From Vanilla planifolia (Eukaryota > Streptophyta > Magnoliopsida > Asparagales > Orchidaceae): a stretch of 64,000 bases of DNA. Below, one piece after another: positions 1 through 11,200 of this stretch (positions are counted from its first letter, which is position 1; each line of letters starts with the position of its first letter). The stretch covers positions 18,706,607-18,770,606 of the forward strand of contig CM043877.1 in the NCBI GenBank assembly GCA_023846275.1, in the 5' to 3' direction. Below the pieces are notes generated by a model. The model did not search any database. It had not been told where the DNA came from and was given only the letters and a program-made list of their open reading frames with translations. The position numbers were made by a program, and so were the translations under genes.

Positions 1-3000
1 AGGGTGCATAGCCAAGGTTCCATAGTGAGCCTCCCGAAGGATCCTCTCCCTGAACTCCTGATGTGATGGTACACACCAGCGACCCCTGAAGGTCAAAATG
101 TCGTCTCTGAGAGCAAAGTCTCCTCCCAATCCCTGCGATGCAAACTCAATCTTCTCCTTCAGCTCTTCATCACAAAGCTGAAGGTCACGCATCTCAGATA
201 ACCAGTCAGCCCGAATAGTCAATGAGCTGAGTCTGTGAACCAGTCTCTGAATAGACAACTGTTCCTGACATCTTTCAACATTCCAATCCAAGTCTGGTAT
301 AGAGTCACAGACTAACATATTATGCACAACTGCGTGTCTGCTCAAGGCATCAGCCACTGGATTAGCCTTCCCCTCGCAGTAGTTTATTGTCAGCTCGTAA
401 TCCTTTATCAGTTCCAACCACCTCCTCTGCCTCAAGTTCAGTTCCTTCTGAGTGAACAGATACTTAAGACTCTTGTGGTCAGAGAAGCAATCTACAGGAA
501 CTCCGTACAAATAATGTCTCCATATCTTCAAGGCAAAAATGACAGCAGCTAACTCCAAATCATGAGTGGGATAATTCTTCTCATGATCCTTCAGTTGCCT
601 CGAAGCATATGCTATAACTCTGTTATCCTGCATTAGTACGGCTCCCAAGCCTATATGTGAAGCATCAGTGTACATCTGATACGGCTTCTCCTGTGTGGGT
701 AACATCAATACTGGAGCGGTGCTAAGCCTCTGCTTCAGCTCTAGGAAACTGTTCTCACAACTCTCTGTCCACTCAAAAGATTTTCCCTTCCGGGTCAACT
801 GGGTTAGTGGAGCAGCCAGTCTAGAAAAGTGAGGAACAAATTTCCTATAGTATCCAGCCAAACCAAGGAAACTCCGGATCTCAGTGACAGAAGATGGCCG
901 TTTCCAATCAATAATAGCTCGTATCTTGCTAGGATCAACAGCCACGCCCTCCGCACTGACAATGTGTCCTAAGAATGCTACTGAGTCCAGCCAAAAAGAA
1001 CACTTGGAGAATTTTGCATACAGCTCATTCTCCCGCAACACTGTAAGCACAGTCCTCAACTGATCTGCATGAGTATCCCTATCTCTGGAATAAATCAATA
1101 TATCATCTATAAAGATGATCACAAACCGATCCAGAAAGGCATGAAAAACTCGATGCATCAGGTTCATAAATACTGCTGGAGCATTAGTCAATCCAAAAGG
1201 CAACACTGTGAACTCGTAATGTCCGTATCTAGTACGGAATGCTGTCTTGGGTACATCAGAATCTCTAATCCGGATCTGGTGATAACCCGAGCGTAAGTCA
1301 ATCTTGGAGAACACAGTTGCTCCCTGAAGTTGATCCAGCAAATCATCGATGCGTGGTAAAGGGTATCGGTTACGAATAGTAACCTTATTCAATTCCCTAT
1401 AATCCACACACAGCCTCATACTACCATCTTTCTTCTTGACAAATAAGACAGGGGCACCCCAAGGTGAACAACTGGGGCGTATGAGTCCCTTGTCTAATAA
1501 GTCCTGTAACTGAGTCTTCAACTCTGCTAGCTCGGCTGGAGCCATCCTGTAAGGAGCTCTAGCAATAGGAGCTACTCCTGCCTCCAAATCAATTGAAAAC
1601 TCCACTTCCCTAGCTGGTGGAAATCCAGGCAACTCCTCTGGAAAAACCATAGGAAAATCTCTCACCACTGGAATATCTGACATAGGGGTAGTGGTGGCTT
1701 GGCTATCGGTCACATAGGCCAACCAACCAGTACAACCCTTACTTACTAACCTTCCAGCCTGAAGAACTGAGATCAGGGGAATCTGCCTGTTCAGACCAAA
1801 GTATATCACATCCCCCGAACCAGGCACTCTGATCCTGACCTTCTTCTCCCAACAATCCAGAACCACTGCATGGTGGCACAACCAATCCATCCCCAAAATG
1901 ATGTCGAACTCTGCTAGTGGCACACATATCAACTCTGTCACGAATTCGTGTCCACTAATCAGAATAGATCCGTCAATCTTCTGAACAGTGGGAATCTCTT
2001 TCCCATCAGGAAGTCTAACCAGTAAGGGTTCCTTCAAGTAACCCTTGGATCCTGATATCTGATTCCAGATCCTCTCAGCAACAAAAGAATGAGATGCACC
2101 AGTATCAAACAAAGTCATGCACTGCACGTTGCCAAAATGAAGCATACCTGTGATCACTTCTGGTGACTCTGAAGCCTGCTGCCGAGTCAGTGCAAATACC
2201 CTGGGCTGTCCCCCAGATGAACCAACCGGTCCCGTGATCCTCTGTTTCTTCAACTCTGGGCAGTCGCACTTCTTGTGTCCGGGCTGTCGACAATGGTAGC
2301 AGATAATCCCCCCAGTCCGGGTACCTGTCTGCTGCACTGGTCTCTCAGAAATAGGTCGTGGCCGGACCACGACCTCCTGAGTACCACTGTGATCTCTGTG
2401 TCTCTTGCCCTTTTTGTTTTGTTGGATATTTCTGAATTCCTTCCTCTTGTTATGAGTCTCTCTCTGGGCCTCCATCCGGATATCAATAAGCTCAACGGAT
2501 CTCGCAGCCTCCACCAAGTCACGAAACCTGGCAAACCGACTCACAACTAGCTGGCGCTGCAGCATAGGACGAAGTCCCTCCAGGAACATCTCACATCTGC
2601 GTTCCTCAGAAGGCACCAGCTCTACGGCGTACCTCGCCAGATAAGTGAACCTCGATAAGTAATCGTTCACTGACATCTGGCCCTGCCTGAGGTGTATAAG
2701 TTCCCTCCTGAACTGAGCCATGGCAGAGGCCGGAATGTAGCACTCCCTGAATGCCTCAACAAAGTCATCCCATGCTATCTCACTGTTCTGGGCCTCCCCA
2801 AACATAGCGCGCCGCTGGCCTCTCCACCAGGTAGCAGCCTCTCCCTCCAACACTAGAGCAGCAAGCACTACCCTCCTGCCGAATGGACATCCCAAGGCAT
2901 CAAATAGCTCAAGCATATGAGCCATCCAGTCATCTGCCACCGCTGGGTCAGCCGACCCACTGAAGCTCCGCGGACGCAACCGCATGAAGGCATCGATCCA

Positions 3001-3114
3001 ACGATCCACGGCTGGCTCAACTGGCAATGCTGGGATCGTCTCCGGGGTAGGAGTAGTAGATACCGGTCTGCCTCTAGCTGCTCCACGAGCGGAAAGTCTC
3101 CTGGTACCAGCCAT
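1..3114 (-). CDS. gag-pol polyprotein, 3'-truncated by the window edge
   Basis: Starts at the ATG at 3114 ([11 protein letters not shown]) and stays in one frame to position 1, exactly 1038 codons. Gag capsid (Retrotrans_gag-like, including [10 protein letters not shown]) covers roughly residues 35-200. A CCHC zinc knuckle ([14 protein letters not shown]) sits at residues 272-285. The aspartic protease active site is FDTGAS, with D337. Reverse transcriptase shows [28 protein letters not shown] and the catalytic FIDD at residues 668-671. RNase H begins near TDAS (D817). The last residues ([10 protein letters not shown]) are the start of the integrase HHCC zinc-binding region. The protein directs reverse transcription and integration of its own RNA. 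No frameshift separates gag from pol, so a single polyprotein cleaved by the protease is expected. Many short frames on either strand here are shadows of this one. Confidence 0.95.
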   Translation of the reverse strand, partial: MAGTRRLSARGAARGRPVSTTPTPETIPALPVEPAVDRWIDAFMRLRPRSFSGSADPAVADDWMAHMLELFDALGCPFGRRVVLAALVLEGEAATWWRGQRRAMFGEAQNSEIAWDDFVEAFRECYIPASAMAQFRRELIHLRQGQMSVNDYLSRFTYLARYAVELVPSEERRCEMFLEGLRPMLQRQLVVSRFARFRDLVEAARSVELIDIRMEAQRETHNKRKEFRNIQQNKKGKRHRDHSGTQEVVVRPRPISERPVQQTGTRTGGIICYHCRQPGHKKCDCPELKKQRITGPVGSSGGQPRVFALTRQQASESPEVITGMLHFGNVQCMTLFDTGASHSFVAERIWNQISGSKGYLKEPLLVRLPDGKEIPTVQKIDGSILISGHEFVTELICVPLAEFDIILGMDWLCHHAVVLDCWEKKVRIRVPGSGDVIYFGLNRQIPLISVLQAGRLVSKGCTGWLAYVTDSQATTTPMSDIPVVRDFPMVFPEELPGFPPAREVEFSIDLEAGVAPIARAPYRMAPAELAELKTQLQDLLDKGLIRPSCSPWGAPVLFVKKKDGSMRLCVDYRELNKVTIRNRYPLPRIDDLLDQLQGATVFSKIDLRSGYHQIRIRDSDVPKTAFRTRYGHYEFTVLPFGLTNAPAVFMNLMHRVFHAFLDRFVIIFIDDILIYSRDRDTHADQLRTVLTVLRENELYAKFSKCSFWLDSVAFLGHIVSAEGVAVDPSKIRAIIDWKRPSSVTEIRSFLGLAGYYRKFVPHFSRLAAPLTQLTRKGKSFEWTESCENSFLELKQRLSTAPVLMLPTQEKPYQMYTDASHIGLGAVLMQDNRVIAYASRQLKDHEKNYPTHDLELAAVIFALKIWRHYLYGVPVDCFSDHKSLKYLFTQKELNLRQRRWLELIKDYELTINYCEGKANPVADALSRHAVVHNMLVCDSIPDLDWNVERCQEQLSIQRLVHRLSSLTIRADWLSEMRDLQLCDEELKEKIEFASQGLGGDFALRDDILTFRGRWCVPSHQEFRERILREAHYGTLAMHP

Positions 3115-3256
3115 ACTGTCAAAAACAATTAATCTGGCATTAGAGTCGTCATTTGGCAATTGGCATATGGACTACTATAGTATACAAAAGAATCAACAGT
3201 TCTCCCCACCTTGGGTTGAACCCCTATACACGTCTAGCCCCGTTATCCTCACCTAG
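3115..3256 (-). other. untranslated leader between primer site and gag
   Basis: A 142-nt stretch between the primer binding site and the gag ATG of the minus-strand element. It carries no coding signature. Packaging and dimerisation signals would be expected here, but none can be recognised by eye. Confidence 0.6.
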
Positions 3257-3269
3257 GGCTCTGATACCA
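3257..3269 (-). other. primer binding site, initiator tRNA-Met
   Basis: On the minus strand this reads TGGTATCAGAGCC, the standard complement of the 3' end of plant initiator tRNA-Met used to prime minus-strand DNA synthesis. It lies 4 nt inside the LTR end at 3274, the usual spacing, and it fixes both the LTR boundary and the orientation of the element. Confidence 0.95.
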
Positions 3270-4257
3270 CTACTGTTACACCCCATTTTTTCCTAGGCTG
3301 ATTTTTGGCATACATTTTTTTTTTTTTTTACATATAGACAGCTCAGATCGTCCCATACCAACCTGAGTAGCCTACGAAAAACATAGGATATAACACATCA
3401 TTACACACCTACTTTCCTTAACAATGTGGATCCCATCTCCCGGGTACACCGTCAAATCAGGTTCATGACTCCTGAATTAACAGATGGACTCGCGCAATGT
3501 TACTCCTGCTAAACCCAATACTCCTAACCCATACCGATAGGAGAACCGGTCTAATAGAAGTCTGAACCCCCACGGTTAAGTTCCATAGTCATGTAATGAC
3601 CTCACCATCAAAAATAAAATACATAACATCCACAAATAAGATATGGCACTCCACACACCATACTCCAATACAATAAGGTAGGGCAGTAAATGGAGATTAC
3701 ATTACAAGAAATAAACCAAGTCTAACAAGTACAATATTATCCAACCAGAACATAAGCCAGAATTACCCTCACGGATTACATAACATATGAGAATAACAAT
3801 CTCATTAAGTACATCCAATAGTAACAATCAACTAACCAGAATATTTTAGACAATCACAAATCAGATATCCTCCCCAAACCTGCTGACTACGATCCCACCT
3901 AATCTGGTAGCGTCAAGTCTGCCGAGCCACTGAAAATACATAATACAGGAATGAGCTACGCCCAGTAGGAAAGACAGCTAGTAAAACTCACATGCAAGAG
4001 AAGGATAATAACAACAATATAGGAATACAGCATAACAATGTATGGTGGATAGGCACTCTCAGTCCCAGACTCCGACCAACCACAGCCACCCCAGTCACAC
4101 CAGAGTAGCTCTCCTCTGGGCTACCAGGCAACGTGCCAGTGGGAACGCCCATCTCGAAACACGCATGGCGCCTAAGCACCCGACACCGCAGTGTCTCTCG
4201 TCAATCAATCTCCTGGAGACTACAGACAGATCCAGTCACATAATCTCTAGCCAACGT

Positions 4258-4353
4258 GAGACACCCCTGCCACCCTAAGGCGCGCAGGCCTACACACTTG
4301 GCTAGCCACTGCGAGACACCCCTGCCACCCTCAGGCGCGCAGGCCTACACACA
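4258..4353. repeat. 55-bp tandem repeat in LTR (about 1.7 copies)
   Basis: The unit starts GAGACACCCCTGCCACCCT and returns at 4313, a period of 55 bp. The copies match over more than 40 bp with one or two differences (for example CTAAGG against CTCAGG). Confidence 0.85.
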
Positions 4354-4981
4354 TGGACCAGGAGAGATTGACTCAGCCACCGTCCCAAGGAGTCCTCTAC
4401 CAACAACTTCCATAGAAGCTCACGCCCCTACAGTCAATGCCAATCTCTAACTCCAAGATTCGGCAACATGTGTCCAGGTACAACAAGGCGTATACCAGTC
4501 TACATGTATACTGTGGAAGCTAAGTCCGAACCGCACAGTTACCTACCACAACTACCCTAAAACATCATATAGGGTCTATAGTAGTCCGGTCCAATATGCC
4601 AATCCATGAAATATGCCAATACTGAATAAACTGACTCAATCCATGCCGTTGCCATCAAAGCAACACAATTGTCAATTACTGACTGTTCTGGTAGCATCCG
4701 TGTACCATATCTTTGTCTGACTGTTTCCAGCTGTACTGTCATCACTGATAACATTTTTCCCCACTTCAGGAAATTTTTAAATTCCAATTTCAATTTCCGC
4801 CCTTTATCCATTTTCCGAAATTCGAAATAAATTTCCGAATTTAAATTCCACATATATCCTTTTTCCAAAAATTCGGATTAATTTTCGAATTTAATTTTTC
4901 GCTTATCCTTTTTATTTCCGAAAATTCGGATTAATAATAAATTTCCGAATTTTCCTTCCGCTTCTCTCTCCTCCGCGCCGC

Positions 4982-5148
4982 GCCGTTCGTCCGCGCCGAC
5001 TCCCGCTGAACCGGTTTTCGCTGCCGGTTCGGCTTTCGCGCCGTTCGTCCGCGCCGAATCCCGCGGAACCGGTTTTCGCTGCCGGTTCGGCTTTCGCGCC
5101 GTTCGTCCGCGCCGAATCCCGCTGAACCGGTTTTCGCTGCCGGTTCGG
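4982..5148. repeat. 58-bp GC-rich tandem repeat in LTR (three copies)
   Basis: Copies begin GCCGTTCGTCCGCGCCGA at 4982, 5040 and 5098, with an exact 58-bp period and only one or two substitutions between copies. Because 58 is not a multiple of three, the frame shifts at each unit, so the repetitive peptides that can be read through it are not a designed protein. The array is upstream of the R/U5 side on the minus strand, so it would lie in transcribed LTR sequence if the TATA box at 5787 is used. Confidence 0.92.
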
Positions 5149-5362
5149 AACTCTCGCGCTGAACCGCGACACCGCCGAACCAATTTCTTAATAATCCGTT
5201 AATCGGATTAATTTTAATTACTAATAAAATGGCGTAAATATCATTAATTACTTAATTAGATTTGATATTATCTAAACTCTTCTCCTTTCTCGGTCCGAAG
5301 CCCGCGAAACCCTAGCCGCCGCCATCGCCGACCATTACGATCCTTCCGTCGATTTCCGGCGA

Positions 5363-5583
5363 CTGCGAACAAGGAGAACAATTTCCTAACATGCTCCTAA
5401 GCATCAATAAATTTTTTTTTTTCGGCGAAATGGGAATTTTTCCAGGAAATTCCGAAATTTGCAAAAGACACAAATTAGCATTCAATTAAATCCGATTTTC
5501 ATCCACATGCTTGTTTTCATTAAGCAAAGTATTTCATGCTTTTAATTTTCTACTAAATCACTAATTTAAACTGAATTTCCTAC
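5363..5583 (-). other. candidate leader intron within the LTR
   Basis: On the minus strand, downstream of the TATA box, a GC-rich segment ends GTTGAG followed by GTAGGAAATTC. After 221 nt of AT-rich sequence comes a pyrimidine-rich acceptor, TTCTCCTTGTTCGCAG, followed by another GC-rich segment. Donor, acceptor and the shift in base composition together look like a plant 5' UTR intron. This is inference from consensus only; there is no transcript evidence here. Confidence 0.4.
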
Positions 5584-5786
5584 CTCAACGACGCCGGCGA
5601 CGGTGAACTTCGTCCGTAGCTCGCCGCAGCTCCTCGCCGAACGAATCCGGTACGAATTGACTCTCCTCGTTCCCGTGAATCTCCAGGCACAAAAAGCCCC
5701 TTGCCAGGCCGCCGGAATCACGCGCCGTACGCCGGAAAAACTCTCTCTATCGGTCGGCCGAACAAACCCTAATCGTTTCGCGAGGG

Positions 5787-5793
5787 TTTTATA
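5787..5793 (-). promoter_or_regulatory. LTR TATA box
   Basis: The minus strand reads AAATATAAAACCCTCG, a strong plant TATA box in a GC-rich setting. The sequence just downstream (CGATTAGGGTTTG, then AGAGAGAG) resembles the 5' leader of plant genes. RNA would start about 25-35 bp downstream, near 5755-5765, which would define the U3/R boundary of the LTR. Confidence 0.7.
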
Positions 5794-5820
5794 TTTCTGG
5801 CCGACACGGTGAAACCCATT

Positions 5821-5900
5821 ACGCGCCGTTGACACGCTTTCGACACGGTAAGCACCCGATACGCGCTGTCGACACGCTATCGACACGGTAAGCACCCGAT
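5821..5900. repeat. 40-bp direct repeat in LTR (two copies)
   Basis: Two 40-bp units, 5821-5860 and 5861-5900, share the right half CGACACGGTAAGCACCCGAT exactly and differ at a few places in the left half. They lie about 30-110 bp upstream of the TATA box on the minus strand, where a promoter enhancer would be expected. Confidence 0.9.
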
Positions 5901-6262
5901 CAGCCGGTTCAATCCCAACCGTCGATCACGACCGTCCGATCAGCTTATCAGAACGCACGCGCAAACTCACTCGGCGAACCGTCTCCGCCTCCGCTGAACC
6001 GTTCCGGTCCGGTTCACGCGCGGTAAACCAATTTCCGGTTTAATTTAAATGGATTTTCGAATTTCTAAAAATCCAATAAATCTAATTAAACAGGGAAAAT
6101 TAATTAAAAATTCCTCGGTGCTCCGAAAAATTCCCAAAAGATTTCAGAAATTCCAATAGCCTACAATTGAGTTCCTGGCTCATCCTACTGTCGATTCGAA
6201 ATCATCCAAGCCACAATTAATTTATTAAAGATCAAATACATAAAATTTTACCGGGTATAACA

Positions 6263-8230
6263 TGTTACTTGTAGCACATATTTTGGCAAGTTTTTACTAT
6301 GATTTTCATTTATTTAGTACCAACAATACTTTTATCAATGTATCTTTATCCTGAGTCAGAAGAAAGTGTTGCTTATCTTTCATAAATCAATACCATTGTG
6401 TTCATTGATAGTAGATAACATCTCAATCTCATAAATATAAATTTTTTACTATAATTTAGTAGACATCTGGAGGTATCACTTCATAGAAAATCTCATCAAT
6501 ATAATTTTTTATGATAAAAAATTTTACTTTGTATTATTTTCAACTCTCACCTCAGAGTTTTTATGAATCCATCTTTGAAAATAGAGTCTTGGATGTGGTG
6601 AGTCTCTAATTTTAGTAATTTTATAAGACTTATAAGCTTTTTCTCTTTTAGTGTCTATAATCACACTAATAAGCTCTTTCTTTACTTGTATTCAAATGGT
6701 GAAGAGTTCTTCTCTTTGATTTATTTTGTAAGAGATCTTCTTTTAACTCTATAAATAATAAGATTTCATCTTGTAGAGTAGTTTAAGTATGTTTTCAATC
6801 TCTACTATAATAAGTATTTTATCTTTCTTAAACTTTTTTTATCAATAATTCTTGATAAAATTTCTAGTATTTTTCTCACATGTGTTTTGTCTTCTTATAG
6901 TGATCATAATATTTCATTTTTTGTTAGTAGGAGTACCATTAGTTATGGTATAAAATATTTTATTGGACAATACTCTTCTTTTTATCACTATTTTTAGGCT
7001 TATACTCTTACCACTTGGTATTTTATATTTATGATTTTGTTCTTTTGTATTTATTCTTCTTTTTAATAGTCGTTACAAATATACTGGCTTATTTTAAAGA
7101 TTAAATAAGAAAATTAAATAATTTAATAATAATAAGATAGTATAGATCTGTAATATATTTTAAAAAAATCTTCAACTTTTCAATATTATTCCTAAACTCA
7201 TGGAATATTCTCAAATTTTATTCATATATTTCTATATTATTTGTCTTTGTTAGTGTCATAGTCTGTGCCACTTTTTCCACCTTTTCTTCATATAATTTGT
7301 GGGATAAAATTCTTCTTAGATTAACTATTTAAATTAAATCTTAGTCTTTTTATAACTATGTCATTCTTAAGATAGCATTCCACATAACTAACACGTGACT
7401 CACCATTTTTAATTAAGAATACATCACTTTATTTATTGTTGAATAGTCATACAAAAAAATATCCCTAGTTACTCCAACTAGATATCTAATTTCTTTACAT
7501 CTACTGTATCATTATAATTTAGTAAATCAAGTATAACATTTATTTTAAAATGACACTATGGATTCTCATGCATCAAAAAGGTAAGATTGATGTCATCCTC
7601 ATCTTCATCTCTAATTATTTTGGGATTACTATTTAATACAAAATTCTTCTAATTAAGAGTATTTTTTTAGCCAAATTTTCTTTTGGATTCATTACAAGAA
7701 AGGATTAGAATTATAATACTATCTCTATTAAGACTTATATTTATTGGGAGAGTTAATAGAGCTACTTATGTCTTCAAGCTTGATGGTGAAATAATTGGTA
7801 TAGTCTGATTGAAGCATATTCAATATCTTAATTCCCTTTTATAGCTTATTATTCAACTATCTTCTTTGCACTTGTCATCGACATCAAATTGAAGCGCTCT
7901 AATATGAAAAATAATATGATTTATCTGTGAGGTATTCTCACTCTAATCCTTAATAGTAAACCTTCTTTTTAAAGTAGTGGTACTGAAAGTAGAAGCATGA
8001 TAATGATGAAGAACATAAAAAAAAGAAGAAGGTGAAAAAGAAGAGAGTTTTGACATAAAGAGATTAAATTTCTTAAGTTTCTCTTTAAGGATTTTTAAAT
8101 TCATAAAGTTTTGATCCCAAAAATTTCAAATTTCTTCATACATCTTTTTTATCTATTTATATAGAAGTTTAAATATAATATTTTATTATAAAACAAAAAT
8201 TATGTGATAAAAAATCTTCAAATTCTACAA
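6263..8230. other. AT-rich intergenic DNA with a decayed retroelement trace
   Basis: Flank of the Ty3 insertion. It has no open frame of note and many stops in every frame. The only coding echo is the copia-like gag trace on the minus strand listed separately. Confidence 0.6.
6850..7900 (-). pseudogene. Ty1/copia-like gag relic (very decayed)
   Basis: The minus strand at about 6860-6930 translates, with stops, to a string resembling the copia gag zinc knuckle (pattern CDHCKKTGHTREKCWK; here YYDHYKKTKHM, stop, EKY). Upstream in that orientation, around 7760-7800, is a segment like the copia gag N-terminus (YFTIKLED). Near 7885-7896 the minus strand reads TCATATTAGAGCGC, a possible eroded primer site. 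Several stops and lost cysteines make it non-functional. The family call is tentative. Confidence 0.35.
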
Positions 8231-11200
8231 ATTCCATAAATCTTACATCTGACTATGCATGCATGCCGGTGCCCCTTACAAGCATCCAATTGTGTCAGGG
8301 GGAATGTTCATGCACCTATTGTTCCTATGTGTGAATAGTCCTCTATGAGCATGTTAACTATAATAGCATAGTAGGTGCACCTACCACATATGTGGTATGT
8401 AGTTGACACGTGCACTTGTCCAACTCAATTACATGAGATAGTGTGCACGATTGTCCAATGTGCCATCCCCCTTGGTGTGCATGCCCACGCCTCCATGCAA
8501 GGCCCAATATGTAGCTCCTGTTGTTTCATACCACATTGATATTTTTCATCATTTTCTCCTCTCTTGATTTTTTTTATAATTTTAGATTTAATAAGTTTGA
8601 AAATGATCTCTTGATCAATCCTATAGCCAAATTCATAATTAAGCAAAAGGTATACTAACATGATATCAAAGTAATATAAAAATTTGCAATGTAACTTAAG
8701 GAAGTAAATTTAAAAACTTGTAGCTTATCTTAATGAAGAAGGAAGTCTATGCAAATGAGATCATTGTTTGAACCAAAGTTTTTCTCTCCTTTTCTTTTGA
8801 TGAATTCAATATAGCTTATTTCATAAATATTTTCTAATTAATTATTAACCTTTTTATCATTTTTAGATACTTTCATATACCTTAAGAATGCTTTCAAATG
8901 GCTCTTAAATTACCTCAAATGACTACATCAAAAATCAGTCAAATTAGTCATTACTCATATTCTTATACTGATTGTATTGTCTAATATAATGGATAATACA
9001 AGTACAATATAATTTTAAGTGCATTATGTAGATAATCACTACTATCTAATTAGTTCATTTTCTCTATGCAAGTAGATTATACTATTATAATTAGGACATC
9101 ATATGATACAACTAAATCTAAACTATGTACATCCAAGTTTGGAGCCCTCAAATAAATGCTATACAATGCATGATCATATAAGGATCCATGTTCTATAATA
9201 AACTCATTTATATTAATCATATTATATCATATTTGTATAATAAGTGGATTATGATATAAATCTACTTAATGTATATGACCAAGTCTCAACACTAAGTTGT
9301 TAAGAAAAATTGATATTGTACATGTATGAAGGTGATATTGTACAAATATGACGAAATGCTGCTTGCTCACAACTTAAGTTTATGCTATTCATTACTTTAT
9401 TAGATTAATCATGCTTATGCAAGGTGGTAACATACTCAATTTGACATAATTTAGCTCACTTATATCTTATGTCTTGAACTTTTAGTAAACTATTTTTATA
9501 GATTATACTAATACAAAAAAATTATCATACTTATACAACACAATAGAGCATGCATACTTAGTATTACATCTCTTAGGACAATAGTTAATGTATTTGTATA
9601 ATATAGGGATCGTATCAATACTCCCAAGTAAAACATTATTTATACTAACATTGTTTAGCTTGATCTCTTGTTTGATCCCCTTAATAACCATATTGTACAT
9701 GTATGACATCTAACATCATACTATACAAAGATAAAACGTATTAAACAAATGCATCTCTCAACTAAATTATCAACCACTTGTATGTTAGGGATATCATACT
9801 TGTACAAGTAGTATAAGCACCTAATTATTATATAATCATAGTTAAACAACACTCTATCTGATCTATAGATAAATTAATAGTATTGTACGATGAAGCTATC
9901 ATATACGATTAGTACATCTTTTGCATTCCTCTCTTAATTCATTCTCTTTTCAAATCCTTCTTGATTTAGCCTCAATAATGATACAACTTACTATGAATGT
10001 AATATTCTATGATAGAGAATAGATAAACCTAAATAAGATGAATGTCTTAAGCTAAAATCTACATATGTGAAAATGTATTTGAAATCATTTGAGCACTCTC
10101 ACTTAATTCTTACAAAATCTTAAGTGTCACATAAAAATTATCATAGGTTTTGATAATCTAATTATCAAAATAGAGAAACTTAGTAAAGATTTTCTTTTTG
10201 TATTACTATATTTCTCTTGGTCATATTATAATTATCAATTAAACAACTCAATAAGCTCTTAGTCATCAATTGATTAAGCTCTCTACAAAATTAACTTATG
10301 CATCTTTTGAGATACATGATTTAAAAATATTTTAAAAAAATAATAAACATAATATAATAATTTTATTATCATCAAATAAGTAGTGTAATGACTAATAGTA
10401 CAATAATATTGACTTTTTTACGCTTCAAATATTTGTCCATTGTGCTTCTTATTATAAACTCTCATTTTTTTAATCATCCTTTGAAATCTAATAAATGTTT
10501 TCTTATAATTACCCTTGGCCTTATAAATGCTTCGTATGTTAGCAAACTTAACTTTATAAGTGCTTTAAAAGATGGAGACTTCATATGATCATTTTTGTCA
10601 TAGCTCACAGAATGTTTGAGTTAGAGGCATGAGAGAAGTATAGATTAGGATTAACCTTAATACTTGCACTCTTAATAATTCATGAATGTTCTAGTGCAAT
10701 TGACTATTTCACACAACATTGAACTTTTTAGCATGAGGAGCCAATCATTTTTTCTAATTATAGTTGACATGTTATCACCTAATAATTCCAACAAAAAATT
10801 CAATAACAAAATGCATCATAAATTATATAATTTGCTCTTTTAAAGGTATGAATGACCCATGTTTATTGCACATCCAAGCTAGATCAAAGCCCATTCCACC
10901 TTGTTTTATCAATTCTTTATAGTGATAATTAGTCTTACATATTCAATAATAATTAAAAACATAAACTAAGTACCAAAAAACAAAAAAAATATTTGTTAGA
11001 TAAATAACTTAATTAGATTTTTCTTCCTCTTAATAATGCTTGTTCATACCAAGTTACATTCCATAGTACATTAAGGAAGTTTTGCTCCTTACTGTTTGTA
11101 CTATTGGTCTAAATATGAGTTCTATAATCATGATCAAATGAAAATGATAAATGGTAAAAAAAGGTTCGACTAATGAATTTTGTCATTGTAATTTCACTAG

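Larger units (their letters stand above)
1..6262 (-). mobile_element. Ty3/gypsy LTR retrotransposon, 5' part, well preserved
   Basis: Read on the minus strand the order is LTR (6262 to 3274), 4-nt spacer, primer binding site, a leader of about 140 nt, then gag-pol running off the window at the start of integrase. The downstream LTR must lie beyond position 1. The domain order protease, RT, RNase H, integrase is that of Ty3/gypsy (Metaviridae-type) elements. The LTR begins TGTTATACCCGG and ends TGTAACA, a style I associate with Del/Tekay-type chromoviruses of monocots; that lineage call is inference, because the diagnostic chromodomain is outside the window. The open reading frame and the many intact CpG sites contrast with the decayed elements elsewhere in the window and point to a recent insertion. 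A target-site duplication would be 5 bp starting at 6263, but the other side is not visible. Confidence 0.93.
3274..6262 (-). repeat. 5' LTR of the Ty3/gypsy element (2989 bp)
   Basis: Bounded by TGTTACA at 3274 and TATAACA ending at 6262, so in element orientation it runs TGTTATACCC to GGGTGTAACA with a short terminal inverted repeat. The inner edge abuts the primer site and the outer edge abuts AT-rich host DNA. It is long for an LTR and contains GC-rich blocks (about 4980-5160 and 5580-6030) with many CpG sites. Inside are three different short tandem arrays, a TATA box and a candidate leader intron, each listed separately. Open frames of 60-110 codons here come mainly from the GC-rich repeats and have no recognisable domains. 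Confidence 0.9.

Noticed and set aside
4982..5148. CRISPR-like appearance of regular repeats
   Set aside because: Units are contiguous without unique spacers, in a eukaryotic LTR; the same holds for the 117-bp array at 33460.
4878..5183. Repetitive Arg/Ala-rich peptides in the LTR
   Set aside because: They are readings of the 58-bp tandem repeat, whose period is not a multiple of three; two overlapping frames give the same peptide shifted, a mark of non-coding repeat.
5566..5895. 109-codon minus-strand frame in the LTR
   Set aside because: Covers the TATA box and the presumed leader; no domain; better explained as promoter and 5' leader of the retrotransposon.
8651..8672. LTR end plus primer-site-like string on the plus strand
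   Set aside because: Only 8 or 9 of 12 primer-site bases fit and no pol or matching LTR was found nearby; mentioned only within the intergenic entry.
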